From: an uncultured Acidobacteriota bacterium | Lineage (GTDB): Bacteria > Acidobacteriota > Terriglobia > Bryobacterales > Bryobacteraceae | Assembly: GCA_902826685.1 (NCBI GenBank) | Contig: CADEFT010000009.1 | Coordinates: forward strand, 1-64,000 | Length of the DNA: 64,000 nt | Direction: 5' to 3' | Shown: piece after piece, positions 45,996 to 54,884 of the stretch | Numbering within the stretch: position 1 is the stretch's first letter | How the letters are laid out: each line of letters begins with the position of its first letter | Notes under the pieces: generated by a model | Told to the model about the DNA's origin: nothing | Database searches by the model: none | The model's input: only the letters and a program-made list of their open reading frames with translations | Made by a program: the position numbers and the translations under genes

Positions 45996-47579
45996 ATGTC
46001 TTCGCTCGGCCAGATCGGCAGGTACGAACTTCAAGAGTACCTGGGTGGCGGTATGGCGGTCGTATACCGTGCCTGGGACTCAGTAATCGGGCGTCCCGTC
46101 GTCATCAAGGTGTTGCGCCCGCAGGGTCCGGCGGGGGATGGAAAGGACCGTGAGCGCTTTCTGCAGGAGGCGCGGATCGCGGGTAATCTGCAGCACGAAA
46201 ACGTGATCCGCACTTACGACTTCGGGGTCGATCCATCGGGAAACCCTTATCTCGTTCTCGAGTTCCTGGAAGGTGAGGATCTGAGCAAGGCTATCCGGTC
46301 GGGGCGGCTGCGCAACCGGGCGGATCAGCTACGCGTGGCATCGGAACTGGCGGCGGCGCTCGAATACATCCACCCGCGCGGTATCGTTCATCGAGATCTG
46401 AAGCCGGAGAACGTGTTCCTGCTGTCCACCGGCTCGGTCAAGCTGGTGGATTTTGGCATTGCGCGGACGTCGGAGGTGTCGAACCTGACGCAGGCGGGCA
46501 TGGCCGTCGGCACGCTGCCCTACATGGCGCCGGAGCAGTTTCGCGGCGAACAGCCCACCAAACTGGTGGATGTCCACGCCTATGGCCTTGTGCTGTTTGA
46601 GCTGGTGACCGGCGAAAAAGCGATGCAGGGCGAATCGCAGGAACAATTGATCTACGCGATTCTGAGCCGTCCGCTCGATGCGGCGAAGCTCCGCGCCTCG
46701 GGAGCGCCGGAAGCGCTGTGCCGGTTGATTCTCGATTGCGCGGCCAAGGAAAAAGCCGGGCGTCCGCAGGATTTCACGGCGATCCGGGCGCGGCTGGCCG
46801 CGGTTTCCGCTCAGCCGCCACCGGTGGAGACGCCCGCCAGGCGCACTCCGGTATCCGCCGCGATCGCCGCGCTGGCGCTGGCCGCCTTGTTTGCCGTCTG
46901 GTGGCTGTGGCCCAAGCGCGGGAACGAGCCTCCGCCGGGTATGGTACGGATTCCCGCCGGCTCTTTCCTGTTCGGCAAAAACAGGGAACGGGTGGAACTA
47001 CCGGGCTATTACATCGATCGGACCGAAGTAACCAATCGCGCCTATGCCGAGTTCGCGAAAGCCACCGGCACGGCTCTGCCCGCGGGCTTCCCGGCGTCGA
47101 GTCCGGATCTGCCGGTGGTGAACGTGACTTTCCTCGACGCGCAGAGGTACGCGCAATGGGCGGGGAAGAGGCTGCCCAATTCGCGCCAGTGGGAACGCGC
47201 GGCGCGCGGCGACGATGGCCGTCTTTATCCGTGGGGCAACTCGCCGGACGCGACGCTGGCGCTGGCGGGCCGGGGCAGATCCGGCAGCCTCGCGCCAGTC
47301 GAGTCCTATGCCAAGGGAGCGAGCCCCTTCGATGTTCTGCAAGCCGTAGGCAACGCCTGGGAACTGGTGGATGAAGCCACGACGCCCTCGCCGGCCGTCG
47401 CCGCCCGGTTCGCGCAGGCCTTGAATCCCCCGCCTGCCGCCAGCGAACGTTGGGTCATGATGCGCGGAGGCTCCTACGCCGAACCGCTGAGCCCGGATGT
47501 GCTCTGGGACGTCGCGGCGGTGCCGGCGCGCTATTCAAGCGAACTCATCGGGTTCCGCTGCGTCAAGCCGATCGAGTAA
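45996..47579 (+). CDS. Membrane serine/threonine kinase fused to a sulfatase-modifying-factor (FGE) domain
   Basis: A 527-residue protein. The kinase (about 7-270) has a glycine loop GGGMAVVY, Lys38, HRDLKPEN (132-139), DFG (152-154) and APE (178-180). A membrane helix lies at 286-305. The C-terminal half (about 315-527) is an FGE-sulfatase/SUMF1-type domain: GMVRIPAGSFLFG, GYYIDRTEVTNRAYAEF, WAGKRLPNSRQWERAARG, YPWGN and WVMMRGGSY with a late FRCVK. No Cys pair typical of active formylglycine synthases is seen, so the outside domain is probably a sensor. Similar fusions regulate signalling in several phyla. Divergent from the PEP-CTERM operon. Confidence 0.9.
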   Translation: MSSLGQIGRYELQEYLGGGMAVVYRAWDSVIGRPVVIKVLRPQGPAGDGKDRERFLQEARIAGNLQHENVIRTYDFGVDPSGNPYLVLEFLEGEDLSKAIRSGRLRNRADQLRVASELAAALEYIHPRGIVHRDLKPENVFLLSTGSVKLVDFGIARTSEVSNLTQAGMAVGTLPYMAPEQFRGEQPTKLVDVHAYGLVLFELVTGEKAMQGESQEQLIYAILSRPLDAAKLRASGAPEALCRLILDCAAKEKAGRPQDFTAIRARLAAVSAQPPPVETPARRTPVSAAIAALALAALFAVWWLWPKRGNEPPPGMVRIPAGSFLFGKNRERVELPGYYIDRTEVTNRAYAEFAKATGTALPAGFPASSPDLPVVNVTFLDAQRYAQWAGKRLPNSRQWERAARGDDGRLYPWGNSPDATLALAGRGRSGSLAPVESYAKGASPFDVLQAVGNAWELVDEATTPSPAVAARFAQALNPPPAASERWVMMRGGSYAEPLSPDVLWDVAAVPARYSSELIGFRCVKPIE

Positions 47580-47587
47580 CGCTTCGC

Positions 47588-47749
47588 TTATCGGGCGCTG
47601 TCGCGCGCCGGTTCCACGATCACCACTGGTTCTGGCTCCGTCCCCGACCCGGCGCTCCTGGCAACCTGATCGCCGCCGGCCGAAGGGGCGATGGGTAAGC
47701 TCTTCTGGTCGCGATGGACTGCCGGAAACGTCAACCTGCTTCTGCCACC
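47588..47749 (-). repeat. Degenerate in-frame second copy of the methyltransferase tail
   Basis: After the methyltransferase stop at 47783 the same frame stays open to a second stop at 47588. It again contains LPIAPSAG, with 22 identical bases at 47674-47695 and 47884-47905, exactly 210 bases (70 codons) apart, plus a shared GATC six bases farther out. The rest has diverged. This looks like an old tandem duplication of the gene's 3' end. It occupies most of the 203-base gap to the kinase gene. Confidence 0.6.
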
Positions 47750-47782
47750 CCTGCAGAGCCCGGGGGGGCCTCCCCTGGTAGG

Positions 47783-48901
47783 CTAGGCGACCGAGATCGA
47801 AGCCAGAATCAAGCCGCGCTCGCGCGGGTCGGCGGCATCGGCGGGCAGGGCGGCCGAAAGCGCAAAGCGCAGCGTCAGATCCTCGCCGGCCGAAGGGGCG
47901 ATGGGCAGGTTCAGTTCCAGATCGCCGTCCCGCTCGATGACGTGCGTGCCGATGGGCGCGCCGTTGCAATCGACGGTCAGCGTCACCGGTCCGCCGGCAA
48001 GCAGTTCCGGCGGCGCATACGCGGCAATCTTCAACTCGCGGGGCCGCGAGCCAGCCACGGAAATCCGCGCCGCGAAGTTTTTCGCCGTCCACCGCCAGCC
48101 GGAGCCTTCCGGATCGTGCCAGCCCTCGAGCAACTGAAGATTGCCCAGTCCATAGCGGCTCTTGAGCAGGGTATAGACGCGTTCATCGCGCGCCAGGCTG
48201 ATGGGGTCGGAATTTCGCACGTCGCCGAAGCTCTTGTAGTCGAGCACGTCCCACTGCGTGCGCCGGAGCGCCACCTTCAACCCGCGATCGGAAAAGATGA
48301 AGTAGTTGCTGTTGTCGTCGTTCAGTTCCTTGTCGTCGAGCAGGTAGGCCACCGCCAGCTCGTCCGGAATGGCCTGCCCGCCCGGGAACTTTCGCGCGAT
48401 ACGCGTGCTGGCGAAACAATAGCGGCTGCGGCGCGCCACCTGCTCGAGCACGTACAGCGGATTCTGCAGATGATAGAGCAGCCCCATCAGGAACGTGATG
48501 GTGTAGGTGCCGCCGGGAATCTCAAACTGCCGGTCGAGATCCACTTCGGCGATGACCATGTTCGAGCCGAGCGCTTCCTTGAGCGCTCGCACACCCCGCA
48601 TCCCGTTGTGATTGTAGGCCGGGTGGTCGATGGCCACCACGTCGTAGCCGAGCGATTCGAGGAAGAAGCCCGCCAGTCCGTCGCCGCATCCGATGTCGAG
48701 AACCGCTTCACCCTGATGGCTTCCGATCAAGGTGCGATTGGCGCCCGTCAGCAGTTGGTTCAGGTGCGTGAAGTTGCCAAGGCTGTCGTAGGGATACCAG
48801 TTGATGTTCCGGTCCCGTAGAGAAGCCTTCGCCCTATCGGCTTTTTCCTGAAAAGCGGCAGCGCGGGCGGTGATCTGCCCGATGTCGAGCGGAGCGCCCA
48901 T
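47783..48901 (-). CDS. SAM-dependent methyltransferase with C-terminal beta domain
   Basis: A 372-residue enzyme. A SAM-binding Rossmann domain has VLDIGCGDGLAGFFLESLG (about 68-86), DVVAIDHP and FLMGLLYHLQNPLYVLEQV, the last being motif IV/V of class I methyltransferases such as tRNA uridine-5-oxyacetic acid-type CmoB or DUF1698. The last ~110 residues are beta-rich and probably a carbohydrate-binding-like add-on (REGLILA-type end). Substrate unknown, and sugar- or lipid-modifying is possible. A degenerate in-frame duplicate of its last codons follows the stop. The upstream same-strand gene ends 3 bases before its start. Confidence 0.8.
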   Translation of the reverse strand: MGAPLDIGQITARAAAFQEKADRAKASLRDRNINWYPYDSLGNFTHLNQLLTGANRTLIGSHQGEAVLDIGCGDGLAGFFLESLGYDVVAIDHPAYNHNGMRGVRALKEALGSNMVIAEVDLDRQFEIPGGTYTITFLMGLLYHLQNPLYVLEQVARRSRYCFASTRIARKFPGGQAIPDELAVAYLLDDKELNDDNSNYFIFSDRGLKVALRRTQWDVLDYKSFGDVRNSDPISLARDERVYTLLKSRYGLGNLQLLEGWHDPEGSGWRWTAKNFAARISVAGSRPRELKIAAYAPPELLAGGPVTLTVDCNGAPIGTHVIERDGDLELNLPIAPSAGEDLTLRFALSAALPADAADPRERGLILASISVA

Positions 48902-48904
48902 CCA

Positions 48905-49372
48905 CTAACCCAACGCCGTCTTGATATCGCGCAGCGCGTCCTGTTCGGCCTCGCTCACCAGGGTTCCGCCAAAGCCCAGGAAGCCACCTTCCTTGGAAGC
49001 TTCCGCCACCCGCTGAGCGAGCGTGTCGAGCCACGTTTTGTATTCCGAGGCTTCGGCCGGGGCCGCCTTGGCATCGACGATCGAGGCCGCCTGCCGCACC
49101 GCGGCGAGACTCTTGGCGCGGACTTCATTCGGATCGCGCGAATCGACCTTGGCCGCCTGCATGGTCTGCTTCAGATCGGCGGCAAGGGACTTCATCAGCT
49201 CGGTCTGGCAGGCCGCCAGCTCGGTCATGATCATCCTGGCGGTGGCGGCGGATTCCTTGAGTAATCCGATCGGTCCGCTGGGGCTGGCTGCAACAACTAC
49301 CAGGCCCGCCATGAAGGGAGCCTGCCGCAGCAGATCCCATTCAGAAGGGGTAAAGGTATCTTTAGAGGCCAT
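48905..49372 (-). CDS. Conserved-looking helical hypothetical protein
   Basis: A 155-residue protein that I do not recognise. It is predominantly helical: FTPSEWDLLRQAPFMAGLVVVAASPSGPIGLLKESAATARMIMTEL near the N-terminus, then several amphipathic helices and a C-terminal EQDALRDIKTALG. The Gly-rich loop at AASPSGPIG could be a turn. There is no signal peptide. It sits 3 bases from the methyltransferase and 33 bases after another small gene on the same strand, so the three could be one transcript. Confidence 0.55.
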   Translation of the reverse strand: MASKDTFTPSEWDLLRQAPFMAGLVVVAASPSGPIGLLKESAATARMIMTELAACQTELMKSLAADLKQTMQAAKVDSRDPNEVRAKSLAAVRQAASIVDAKAAPAEASEYKTWLDTLAQRVAEASKEGGFLGFGGTLVSEAEQDALRDIKTALG

Positions 49373-49405
49373 AGACGCAGACCATTGTAGCCGATGGCTG
49401 GAAGT

Positions 49406-49657
49406 CTACTTTTTCCCGAGCAATCCGAAGAGCAGACCGGCCTTGTCGGGAAGTCCGAGATGGCCTACGGATTTCCCCTGTACGCGCACCTCAAGGGTCA
49501 ATCCAGCCGAGGCGAACATCTGGTGGAGCATTTCGGTCATCTCGCGGCGGCGGCGCGGATCGGCCATCGGCTTCCACATCTGCAAGGCTTCGGGCAGACT
49601 GGGGAAGTCGAGTATCATGACTTTACCCTCGGCGTACGCCCGAACCTCGCTGTTCAT
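49406..49657 (-). CDS. Small hypothetical protein
   Basis: An 83-residue protein (MNSEVRAYAEGKVMILDF...) with two helices, one containing ADPRRRREMTEMLHQMF, and a C-terminal Gly/Leu/Lys tail. GGAG lies about five bases upstream of the chosen ATG. An alternative start at 49690 adds eleven residues. No family recognised. Short spacing to the next same-strand gene (33 bases) suggests co-expression. The frame extends much further upstream only as a non-coding shadow of the propeller gene on the opposite strand. Confidence 0.55.
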   Translation of the reverse strand: MNSEVRAYAEGKVMILDFPSLPEALQMWKPMADPRRRREMTEMLHQMFASAGLTLEVRVQGKSVGHLGLPDKAGLLFGLLGKK

Positions 49658-49708
49658 TGTGACTCCGCTGTTAGAGACATCGGCAGCCATGCCCAAAACG
49701 ATTAAGCC

Positions 49709-50713
49709 ATGAAGGGAAAAGCCGGCATTTTTCTGGTCTGTGCGGCGGCGCTGCTGCCGGCGCAGCCGAGCCTGCGTGGGCTTGGCGCCGTCGATGGCCG
49801 CGTGGCATGGACCGGCGGCACGCAAGGTACTGTCTGGCGCACCAGCGATGGAGGAGCCGTGTGGCATCCGGTGAGCCCGCCGGACTCCGCCTCGCTCGAC
49901 TTTCGCGATGTGGAAGCGATCTCGGCCACCATGGCGTTCGCCATGAGCGCCGGACCCGGCGGCGCTTCCCGTCTTTACTACACCGCCGACGCTGGAACCT
50001 CCTGGAAGCTGCTGGCCGCCAACGCCGGGCGCAAGGGATTTTGGGACGCCATCGCCTTCTGGAATCCGCGCCGGGGGTTGATTCTGGGCGATCCGGTCGA
50101 TGGCGTGTTCGATATCCGGCTGACAAGCGATGGAGGGCTTACCTGGAAGCATCCGGCCCGGCCGCCCGCCGCGCGGGAAGGAGAAGCCGCCTTTGCCGCC
50201 AGCGGCACCTGCCTGACCGCCGGACCCGGAGGCAGGGCCTGGTTCGTCACCGGAGGCACGGGCGGCGGCCGCCTGTTCGCCACGCGGGATTGGGGCCAGA
50301 CGTGGACAGCGTCGGAGTTGCCGGTCGCTCACGGGTCGGCGGCGGCGGGCGCGTTCTCCATCGCCTTCGACGGCACGGCGCGCGGCGTGGTGGTGGGTGG
50401 TAACTACCAGAAAGCGAAAGAGGGCGAATCGCATGTGGCGTATACGAGCGACGGCGGCGCGACCTGGCAACTGTCCACCGGGTCGAGGCAATACTTGAGC
50501 GCCGTGCGGCACGTGCGCGGGCCGGTGTGGATCGCAACCGGACCGGCGGGTACGGAGATATCCCGCGATGGCGGACGAACCTGGTCGGCCGATTCGGAAG
50601 CGGGATTCCACGCGCTGTCGGTGGCCCGCGATGGATCGATCTGGGCTTCGGGCGGCGATGGCCGCGCAGTCCGCTATCGGATCAGCGCGAGGGCGGCGCC
50701 ACGAAATCGATGA
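49709..50713 (+). CDS. Exported YCF48/BNR-type beta-propeller protein
   Basis: A 334-residue protein with a short signal peptide (MKGKAGIFLVCAAALLPA). It has repeated BNR/Asp-box blades such as TSDGGAVWHPV, TADAGTSWKLL, TSDGGLTWKHP, TRDWGQTWTAS and TSDGGATWQLS, the S/T-x-D-x-G-x-T-W signature. Five or six Asp boxes fit a photosystem II assembly factor-like YCF48 or sortilin-type propeller. Role is probably a binding propeller. Its 3' end overlaps the convergent PIN-domain gene by 32 bases. Confidence 0.87.
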   Translation: MKGKAGIFLVCAAALLPAQPSLRGLGAVDGRVAWTGGTQGTVWRTSDGGAVWHPVSPPDSASLDFRDVEAISATMAFAMSAGPGGASRLYYTADAGTSWKLLAANAGRKGFWDAIAFWNPRRGLILGDPVDGVFDIRLTSDGGLTWKHPARPPAAREGEAAFAASGTCLTAGPGGRAWFVTGGTGGGRLFATRDWGQTWTASELPVAHGSAAAGAFSIAFDGTARGVVVGGNYQKAKEGESHVAYTSDGGATWQLSTGSRQYLSAVRHVRGPVWIATGPAGTEISRDGGRTWSADSEAGFHALSVARDGSIWASGGDGRAVRYRISARAAPRNR

Positions 50714-51095
50714 CTTGCCGGTCGTTCCGTCTGTAGACGCCGAAGTCATTGCGGTCGACCGTCAACACCTGGGAACGGCTGTGGATCTCGCTCATGACAA
50801 CGACCGAGGCATCGGCCAGGTCCATCTGCCGGTAGCGGGACATGAGAGTCCGGACGCGCGGCCAGTTCGCCGCCATATCGAACCCGATGCGAAGCGCGCC
50901 GCGTTCGAGCATCGCAAAGACCGGATCCACGTCCAACCCGTCTTCCCGCAGGAAGTAGAGCGCTTCCGTCAGAACCGGTTCGCACACCAGCAGCGGCGGG
51001 GCTGTTTGCTTCATCAGCGCCATGGCCCAGGCGTGGTGCGGATCGTGCCGGTTCAGGTAGGCGACCAGCGGGCCGGTGTCGCAGATCACCGTCAT
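50682..51095 (-). CDS. vapC: VapC-type PIN-domain toxin
   Basis: A 137-residue PIN ribonuclease. Acidic residues of the active site: Asp6 (VICDTGPLVAYLN), Glu41 (PVLTEALYFL) and the DLADASVVVMSE pair (about 93-96), followed by VDRNDF. PIN toxins cut RNA (often initiator tRNA or rRNA) and are held inactive by a partner antitoxin. The start overlaps the antitoxin stop by four bases (ATGA), typical for a TA pair. Last 32 bases are coded opposite the propeller gene. Confidence 0.87.
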   Translation of the reverse strand: MTVICDTGPLVAYLNRHDPHHAWAMALMKQTAPPLLVCEPVLTEALYFLREDGLDVDPVFAMLERGALRIGFDMAANWPRVRTLMSRYRQMDLADASVVVMSEIHSRSQVLTVDRNDFGVYRRNDRQVIDFVAPPSR

Positions 51096-51316
51096 GACCG
51101 GCGGAACTTGGGACGGTCATTGGTTGCCGGGAGACGGCCGCCAGATAGACTGCCTGCCAGGTCGAACGTGAGGGCGTACACCGACGCCGCCGTGGCAGCC
51201 GGGGAACCCTCCACCCGCTCCCGAATCAAAGCGGACACGCTGCGGCCGGTTTCCGACGCTTCTCGTTTGAGTTGCAGCAGCGTCGCTTCCGAAAGCTTGA
51301 TCGTGATGCCTTGCAT
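51092..51316 (-). CDS. Ribbon-helix-helix antitoxin of the VapBC-type pair
   Basis: A 74-residue protein starting MQGITIKLSEATLLQLKREASETGRSVSALIRERVEG, a ribbon-helix-helix DNA-binding module (residues ~1-37), with a C-terminal tail that should wrap the toxin. Such antitoxins bind the operon promoter with the toxin and autorepress. The longer in-frame start (51442) would overlap the neighbouring PQQ gene and is unlikely. It is directly coupled to the PIN toxin. Confidence 0.82.
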   Translation of the reverse strand: MQGITIKLSEATLLQLKREASETGRSVSALIRERVEGSPAATAASVYALTFDLAGSLSGGRLPATNDRPKFRRS

Positions 51317-51360
51317 GTTCCGATGGTAACTCGTTTCTGACAGATCCGCAATACCCTGCG

Positions 51361-52866
51361 CTACCGCCCGATCCGGAACGCCGCCATCTCCGCGATATTC
51401 CTCACAAACAGAACGCCATCGGCGAGCGCGGGCACGTTCCACGTCTTCCCCTCGATCGCCTGAAACCGCGCCAGCTCGGTATGCTTATCGGGCGCCGCCT
51501 TGACCAGCGCCACTTCTCCCTGCTCGCTGATCACCACCAGGTGGCCGCCGGCCAGCAGCAACTGGCCATACCCGTAACGCCCGCCCTTCCACATCTGCTG
51601 CCCATCGCCAACGCGCACGCAGGCCATGATGCTCTCATCCAGGCCGTACAAATACCCGTCGTGTACCACGGAACTGTTGAACCTGTTCTTCATCTTCTTG
51701 TTGAACCAGATCTGGCGGGCTTTGAAGGCATCGCCCTCGGGGGCCACCTCGACCAGCGCCGCGCCGTGATCGTAGCCGGCGGAGATGATGAACCGGTTTT
51801 CCGCGGTGAACACGGGCTGCGCGGCATTCACGTCGTACTCGGTGGTCCACGGGAATTCCCACAACAGCTTGCCGCCGTCCGGGTCCAAGCCAACCACCCG
51901 CAGCGCGGTGGCGGTCACAATCTGGCGCTTGCCGGAAAGAGTGGCCAGCATCGGCGTGGTATAAGCCTGCTGGTCGTTGAGCGATGTCCACATTTTCGCG
52001 CCGGTAAGTTTGTTGTAAGCCACGATCGACTTACCATCCATGCCGCCCGGCTGTACGATAACCTTGTCGTCCACGATCAGAGGCGCCGCCGACATGCCCC
52101 AGGTCAGGTTCTGCGCGCCGTTATCGGCGAGGATATCCTTCTCCCACTTGACCTGGCCGGTGCCCGCGTCGAGCACCTTCAGCCATCCGGTGGCGCCCAG
52201 TGAATAGAGCAGCCCCTGGTGCCAGGCCGGTGTGGCGCGCGGCCCTTCGCCGCCCATGCTTTCCTGAAACGACGCCGGATACTTATGCGCCCAGAGCTGT
52301 TTGCCCGTCTTGACGTCATAGGCGGCGATCACTTCATCGCCGCGGCGCTGCTCGATGGTGAACGCCTTTCCTTCGGCGACCACGATCGACGAGTAGCCAC
52401 CGCCCACCGGTATCTTCCAGAGTAAGTTGAGGCCTTTCGCCGGCCACGCGGTTAGAATGCCCGATTGCTCATACCGCCCATCCCGGTTGGGACCCCGGTA
52501 GTCGGTCCAATAAGGCTTCGATTCGACGGCCCGGGCGGGCGCGGGAGTGGGGGGCGCCGCCGCCTGCACACGCGAGGGCGCTTCGACGGGCGGCTCGGCG
52601 GCTCGCGACTGTTCGATTCTTTCGTAGTGGCGCTCGGGGTCGCGGAAGCTGAAGATGGGACGGCTGCCGGAGCCGTCCATCTCAAACCGCATGCCGAACA
52701 ACAGCACCAGGTGCGCGACCGCGACCGCCGCGATGCCAAGCGTGCCCAGCAGTTTCAGCGGAATCCGTGTCGCCGGCCGCATCCACAGCAGAATCAAGCC
52801 CGCGGGCGGTAACAGCAGGGCCGCCAGGAGGGTAAGCGGAGAAGATTGATACCAGGGTCTGGCCAC
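51361..52866 (-). CDS. Membrane-anchored PQQ-like beta-propeller protein
   Basis: A 501-residue protein. Two hydrophobic segments at the N-terminus (about 9-29 and 38-58) anchor it, followed by a Pro-rich linker and a WD40/PQQ propeller with blades such as LNLLWKIPVGGGYSSIVVAEGKAF, YDVKTGKQLWAHKYP, LDAGTGQVKWEKD and LDPDGGKLLWEFPW, the A-x-D-x-x-T-G-x-x-x-W pattern of BamB-like and alcohol-dehydrogenase-like propellers. It is encoded 17 bases downstream of the copper amine oxidase on the same strand. Whether PQQ is bound is not clear from sequence. Confidence 0.87.
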   Translation of the reverse strand: MARPWYQSSPLTLLAALLLPPAGLILLWMRPATRIPLKLLGTLGIAAVAVAHLVLLFGMRFEMDGSGSRPIFSFRDPERHYERIEQSRAAEPPVEAPSRVQAAAPPTPAPARAVESKPYWTDYRGPNRDGRYEQSGILTAWPAKGLNLLWKIPVGGGYSSIVVAEGKAFTIEQRRGDEVIAAYDVKTGKQLWAHKYPASFQESMGGEGPRATPAWHQGLLYSLGATGWLKVLDAGTGQVKWEKDILADNGAQNLTWGMSAAPLIVDDKVIVQPGGMDGKSIVAYNKLTGAKMWTSLNDQQAYTTPMLATLSGKRQIVTATALRVVGLDPDGGKLLWEFPWTTEYDVNAAQPVFTAENRFIISAGYDHGAALVEVAPEGDAFKARQIWFNKKMKNRFNSSVVHDGYLYGLDESIMACVRVGDGQQMWKGGRYGYGQLLLAGGHLVVISEQGEVALVKAAPDKHTELARFQAIEGKTWNVPALADGVLFVRNIAEMAAFRIGR

Positions 52867-52883
52867 CCTCTTATTTTAAGTCC

Positions 52884-54803
52884 TCACTTGCAGCAGGACG
52901 TCTTGCCCGCCGCGGGCGCCGAAGGAGGCAGATCGTTGGCCGGGTTCATCGCGAAGAATCCGTTCGGCTTCAACAGAAAGCCGATATAGGCCGCCGGCAT
53001 CACCGGATAATCCTCGGGTCTTGGAATGTGGGTGTGCCCGAAGGTGTACCAGAACACGACGTCGGTATCGTCCACGGCCCGGTCGGCTTCGGTCCAACGG
53101 GAAAGGCCGTCGCCTCCGGCGCTCTGATTCGGATAGTCTCCGGCGGCGTAGCGCTCATCGGCGGCATAAGGCGTCACCCAGACGTGATGATTGACGAAGC
53201 CCGCCCGTTTCCGCCACCACGCGTTCGGCGAGGCGAAGGGAAACGCGTTGTCTCCCGGCAGAAACTTATAGCCCACCGCTTCGCCGGCCGCGTTCTTCAC
53301 GGAAGGATTGACGATGCGCCAGGTGCGCGCCGTTTCGAGCTTCAGATGGCCGCGCGCCTGCTTCTCGCTGACAAGCGAAGTCGCCTTGGCCTGAAACGCA
53401 TTCTCGAACGGGTTGCGCTCACCGGCGGCATCGGCCTCCACATCGATGCGCTGCACGGTGTTGGCCGCGCCATCGAGATCGAAATCGAGCCGGGCGTTAA
53501 AAAAGTGCTGGTGATTGGGAGCGTAAAGCTGCGGAGCGATCTCGGCCCCGTATGGCGATTTCTCGCCCGGGTGCAACGCCCCCAGCGAAAGAACGCCCGT
53601 CAGCTTGATCTCGAACTGGATATTGCCGTCCTGGTAGAAATACCAGAAGAAGCCATACTCGTAATTTTCGACGGTGGAAACCGACGAAACCACCAGCCGG
53701 CGCGAGCGGCGCACTTCCGGCGCATCGGGCAACCGGCGGTCGGTGTGTTTCCACAGGATGCCGAAATCCTCTTCGTGGATACAGATGGCGTTGGGAATGG
53801 TGAGAAGGCCGCCCCGGCTGTCGCACAAATGCCCGTCGAGGTAAACGATGTGCCCCAGGCAATCGCATCCCAGCCGCAGGCTGTTGGCGCACATGCCCAT
53901 GCCGTATTCGCCGACGTCGAAGGCGTTCTTGCGCGCCTGCTGCGGAGCCGGATCGCCGTAGGGCACCACCATTTCGGTGAGCGAAGCGCGATAGAGAATC
54001 GACCGGTCCCGCCCCTGGTCCTGATACCGCACGTGGTGTAGAGTGAGCCCTTCGCGCGCATTGAATCCGATGACAAAGTTCCAGTTCTGCCAGCTCATCT
54101 GGTTGCCGGTGAGGGAAAAACTGGGGCCTTCGGGCTGGGTGATGGAAAGCGGCTTGATATCGCGCCGCTGGTTCGGGACGCGCGACGCGGAGTAATTGCC
54201 CGATTTGGGCGGCAGCGGCCAGGTGCCGTACTCCTCGACTCGAATCACCTCCATCCGGTTGAGATCCACCACCGGGCGGATCCCCTCGATGGGCCGCACG
54301 TAGCCATTGTCGGTGGCGTCTTTGCGCAAAAAGCACAAGGGCCGCGCCAGCCGCCGCGTCCGGTCTTCCTCGGTTCCATAGTTGCCGGCGCTCCAGATAT
54401 CCACCATCACCAGCGAGGTATCGGCGATGCCGTAGTGTTTCTCGAGCGCGGCGCGGAATTCGGGGCTTGCGAGTACCGCCTGTTCGCATTCCACCTGCTC
54501 ATCGGCCGACATGGTCGGCTGCGATCCCGGCGGCGCATAGCGAGGCGGCGTAGTCGTGCCGCCCGCCAGATCGATCTCGACGTGAAAGCAGGCGTTGCGC
54601 GCGTTGTCATGCAGAACGGCTTCGGCCTGACGGGCGGGTGGAGGAATATCCGGCCAGGCGTGCACCAGGGTCTTGGACGGCTCCTTCAACATGACGCTGA
54701 TAACGCGGACGGTGGGTGTAAATTCCGGTGTGGCCCGCAGCAGTTCGACAGCGCGTTGCACTTCGGCTGCCGACAGCGGCTCGAGAGGGTGCGGATGGGG
54801 CAT
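52884..54803 (-). CDS. Copper amine oxidase, cytosolic type
   Basis: A 639-residue quinoenzyme oxidising primary amines to aldehydes with H2O2 release. The TPQ precursor is Tyr381 in N380-Y-E-Y383; the catalytic base is Asp296 in DVGEYGMG; copper ligands are His431 and His433 (HQHFF) and His592 in HTHIPRPEDYPVMP. All are present. I start at MPHPHPLEPL because AAGGA precedes it; the long upstream extension has unrelated composition. No signal peptide is visible, so the enzyme is probably cytosolic. It ends in a Cys-Cys-Lys tail. Confidence 0.95.
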   Translation of the reverse strand: MPHPHPLEPLSAAEVQRAVELLRATPEFTPTVRVISVMLKEPSKTLVHAWPDIPPPARQAEAVLHDNARNACFHVEIDLAGGTTTPPRYAPPGSQPTMSADEQVECEQAVLASPEFRAALEKHYGIADTSLVMVDIWSAGNYGTEEDRTRRLARPLCFLRKDATDNGYVRPIEGIRPVVDLNRMEVIRVEEYGTWPLPPKSGNYSASRVPNQRRDIKPLSITQPEGPSFSLTGNQMSWQNWNFVIGFNAREGLTLHHVRYQDQGRDRSILYRASLTEMVVPYGDPAPQQARKNAFDVGEYGMGMCANSLRLGCDCLGHIVYLDGHLCDSRGGLLTIPNAICIHEEDFGILWKHTDRRLPDAPEVRRSRRLVVSSVSTVENYEYGFFWYFYQDGNIQFEIKLTGVLSLGALHPGEKSPYGAEIAPQLYAPNHQHFFNARLDFDLDGAANTVQRIDVEADAAGERNPFENAFQAKATSLVSEKQARGHLKLETARTWRIVNPSVKNAAGEAVGYKFLPGDNAFPFASPNAWWRKRAGFVNHHVWVTPYAADERYAAGDYPNQSAGGDGLSRWTEADRAVDDTDVVFWYTFGHTHIPRPEDYPVMPAAYIGFLLKPNGFFAMNPANDLPPSAPAAGKTSCCK

Positions 54804-54884
54804 GAGCGGTTCCTTGAGGAGATTGGAACGCCCGGACAGGGGGTGTTGCCTGGGTTCGATTATATCCCGTCGTAGAATGGCGGT

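Noticed and set aside
49406..50749. A 447-codon reverse frame across the YCF48-like gene
   Set aside because: Only its last 83 codons look like protein and have a ribosome site; the rest is antisense to a convincing propeller gene.
50682..51316. TA module as part of a defence island
   Set aside because: Only an ordinary PIN/ribbon-helix-helix pair surrounded by unrelated genes; no other defence gene is adjacent.
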